Assembly (NCBI GenBank): GCA_024666565.1
Contig: CP088295.1
Coordinates: 1 to 64,000 of the forward strand
DNA from: Svornostia abyssi
GTDB taxonomy: Bacteria; Actinomycetota; Thermoleophilia; Solirubrobacterales; Solirubrobacteraceae
Length of the DNA: 64,000 nt
Reading direction: 5' to 3'
Part shown: positions 62,660-64,000 of the stretch, piece after piece
How positions within the stretch are numbered: the first letter of the stretch is position 1
Layout: each line of letters starts with the position of its first letter
The notes under the pieces: generated by a model
The model's database searches: none
What the model was told of the DNA's origin: nothing
The model's input: only the letters and a program-made list of their open reading frames with translations
Position numbers and translations under genes: made by a program

Positions 62660-63580
62660 ATGCTGGATCTTCGCCGCCTGCGGCTGCTGCGCGAACTGCA
62701 CGAGCGGGGCACGATCGCGGCCGTTGCCGACGCCCTGCAGTTCACGCCGTCCGCCGTCTCCCAGCAGCTCGCGATCCTCGAGCGCGAGGCCGGCGTCCCG
62801 CTCCTCGTGCGTGCCGGCCGCGGCGTCCGGCTCACGGACCCGGCGCTCACGCTCGTCGAGCACGCGGACGCGCTGCTCGAACGCGTCGCCCTCGCCGAGG
62901 CCGACCTGGCGGCGGCCGGTGGGACGGTGAGCGGCCGCGCGCGGATCGCGACCTTCCAGTCAGCCGCCCTCCGGCTCGTCATGCCCGCGATGGAGTCGCT
63001 GGCGCGCGACGCGCCCCGGCTGCGCTGCGAGCTGGTCGAAGCCGAACCCGAGCGCTCCCTGCCGGCCGTCGCGCTCGGCGACTACGACGTCGCGCTCTGC
63101 GACGAGTGGCAGCACCAGCCTCGGCGGATGCCGGGCGGAGTCGAGCGCCACGAGCTCGTCCGCGACCCGGTGCTCGTCGTGCTCCCTGCGCGCCACCCGG
63201 TCGCCCTCGCGCACCCCGAGGCGGTGCCGCTCGCCGCACTCGCCGGGGAGACGTGGACGACCGGCCACGAGGAGATGGGGTGGGACGAGATGACGCGGCG
63301 CACATGCCTGGAGCACGGCGGGTTCGACCCGGACATCCGTCACCGGACGAACGACGCGATCGTCAGCCTGGAGCTCGTGGCCCGCGGGCTCACCGTGACG
63401 CTGCTCCCCGGGCTCGTGGTCCCGGGCAGCCACCCCGGGGTCGAGGTCCGGCCCATCGCCGAGGCGCCCGTGCGGCGGACGATCTTCGCCGCGACGCGAG
63501 CCGCCGACGGTGCGCGGCCCTCGACGCGGGCGCTGCTGGACGCGGTGCGGGACGCCGCGGCGGCCGTGCAGTTCGTCTGA
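62660..63580 (+). CDS. LysR-family transcriptional regulator, 306 aa
   Basis: N-terminal HTH LRRLRLLRELHERGTIAAVADALQFTPSAVSQQLAILEREAGVPLLVRAGRGVRLTDPA, then the periplasmic-binding-like effector domain (GRARIATFQSAALRLVMPAMESLARDAPRLRCELVE, DYDVALCDEW, GLTVTLLPGLVV). It is divergent from the EamA exporter and preceded by a LysR-type palindrome. Confidence 0.9.
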   Translation: MLDLRRLRLLRELHERGTIAAVADALQFTPSAVSQQLAILEREAGVPLLVRAGRGVRLTDPALTLVEHADALLERVALAEADLAAAGGTVSGRARIATFQSAALRLVMPAMESLARDAPRLRCELVEAEPERSLPAVALGDYDVALCDEWQHQPRRMPGGVERHELVRDPVLVVLPARHPVALAHPEAVPLAALAGETWTTGHEEMGWDEMTRRTCLEHGGFDPDIRHRTNDAIVSLELVARGLTVTLLPGLVVPGSHPGVEVRPIAEAPVRRTIFAATRAADGARPSTRALLDAVRDAAAAVQFV

Positions 63581-63583
63581 CGG

Positions 63584-64000
63584 TCAGCCGAGGATGTCGG
63601 CCAGTGTGGTCCCGCTGACCACCGACTCGGGCCGCTCCGCCACCACGTCGCTCCCCGGCCGCGCGTCGTCGTCCTTGCGCTTGATCAGCAGCCACTGCGG
63701 CTTGCCCCCGTCGGGCCGGGTGCGCTGCAGCGCAAAGCCGCTGCGCAGCTTCTCGCCGCGCAGCACGAAGACGGCATGGCCGCGCTCGAGCGCCTCGGGC
63801 CACGGCACCCGCCCGCCCTGCTCGTAGACGCCGCGGTCCCAGACGATGACGCCGCCGTCGCCGAGCGGCCCCTCGACGTCGTTGTGCCCGGTGTCGTGGT
63901 CGGCGACCTCGATCGCCATCCGCTTCTGCGCCGGATCCATCGACGGCCCTTTCGGCACCGCCCAGGAGCGCATGACGCCGTCGACTTCGAGCCGCAGGTC
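63584..64000 (-). CDS. LigD-type 3'-phosphoesterase, partial (N-terminus beyond the window)
   Basis: The minus-strand frame is open from the window edge and reads DLRLEVDGVMRSWAVPKGPSMDPAQKRMAIEVADHDTGHNDVEGPL, typical of the PE domain of bacterial NHEJ ligase D, then GGVIVWDRGVYEQGG and WLLIKRKDDDARPG. It ends after the PE domain, so it is a stand-alone PE or the last domain of a longer protein. The PE domain trims 3' phosphates and ribonucleotides at breaks. The residues after VADHD diverge from the usual DHPLEY(A/G)DFEG. Confidence 0.82.
   Translation of the reverse strand, partial: DLRLEVDGVMRSWAVPKGPSMDPAQKRMAIEVADHDTGHNDVEGPLGDGGVIVWDRGVYEQGGRVPWPEALERGHAVFVLRGEKLRSGFALQRTRPDGGKPQWLLIKRKDDDARPGSDVVAERPESVVSGTTLADILG

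Overview
The window looks like chromosomal DNA of a high-G+C actinobacterium, most likely Thermoleophilia/Solirubrobacterales. The reasons are very G/C-rich codon third positions, dense ATGA/GTGA-coupled genes, GTG starts, recurrent leaderless -10 boxes 6-7 nt before start codons, and the gene families present (DUF6584, WYL regulators, DrrAB-type ABC exporters, RCC1-like secreted proteins, stand-alone LigD phosphoesterase). The taxonomic call is an inference. No rRNA, tRNA, CRISPR array, prophage or insertion sequence was seen, and no stretch over 300 bases lacks a gene.

Layout. 0-6.6 kb, + strand: a copper/heavy-metal module (end of a CopZ-like HMA protein, a His-rich secreted protein, CopA, DUF4396 membrane protein, DHA2 exporter, small His/Met membrane protein, DUF305 lipoprotein). 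6.6-13.9 kb: unknown proteins, DUF427, an HxlR regulator divergent from a second DHA2 exporter, a secreted CsgG/TolB-like protein, DUF202 protein, methyltransferase. 13.9-15.8 kb: two crcB fluoride-channel genes overlapping a protein made of three DUF190 domains. 15.9-20.3 kb: an RCC1-repeat exoprotein, LapA-like protein and a secreted propeller-like protein. 18.1-22.6 kb: a B12-dependent acyl-CoA mutase (large and small subunits) with MarR regulator; the active-site residues point to isobutyryl-CoA rather than methylmalonyl-CoA, and a decayed in-frame fossil of the large subunit sits just upstream of the small one.

22.6-32.7 kb, - strand: a long catabolic array (P450, CoA ligase, extradiol dioxygenase, NmrA-type reductase, flavin hydroxylase, FAH hydrolase, TetR regulator, two ACMSD-like amidohydrolases), probably for an aromatic compound, with two strong palindromic operators. 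32.7-41.5 kb: SGNH hydrolase, DrrAB exporter, WYL regulator, SpoU methylase, DUF6584, metallophosphatase and MYG1 hydrolase fired from one palindromic promoter. 41.5-46.2 kb: acyl-CoA ligase, methylmalonate-semialdehyde dehydrogenase and zinc alcohol dehydrogenase. 46.2-51.7 kb: two large secreted repeat proteins around a cluster of small proteins, a secreted glycosidase and TrmL. 51.7-64 kb: second DrrAB exporter, VOC proteins, TetR/SDR pair with twin operators, AraC, GNATs, alpha/beta hydrolase, EamA exporter/LysR pair and the end of a LigD-type 3'-phosphoesterase.

Sequence quality. Eleven otherwise intact genes carry 14 apparent frameshifts, 13 of them +1. Seven fall in GCCCGGC where GCCGGC would restore the frame, and most others in G/C homopolymers. 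I treat these as probable consensus errors and annotate the genes as whole CDSs with the break position given.
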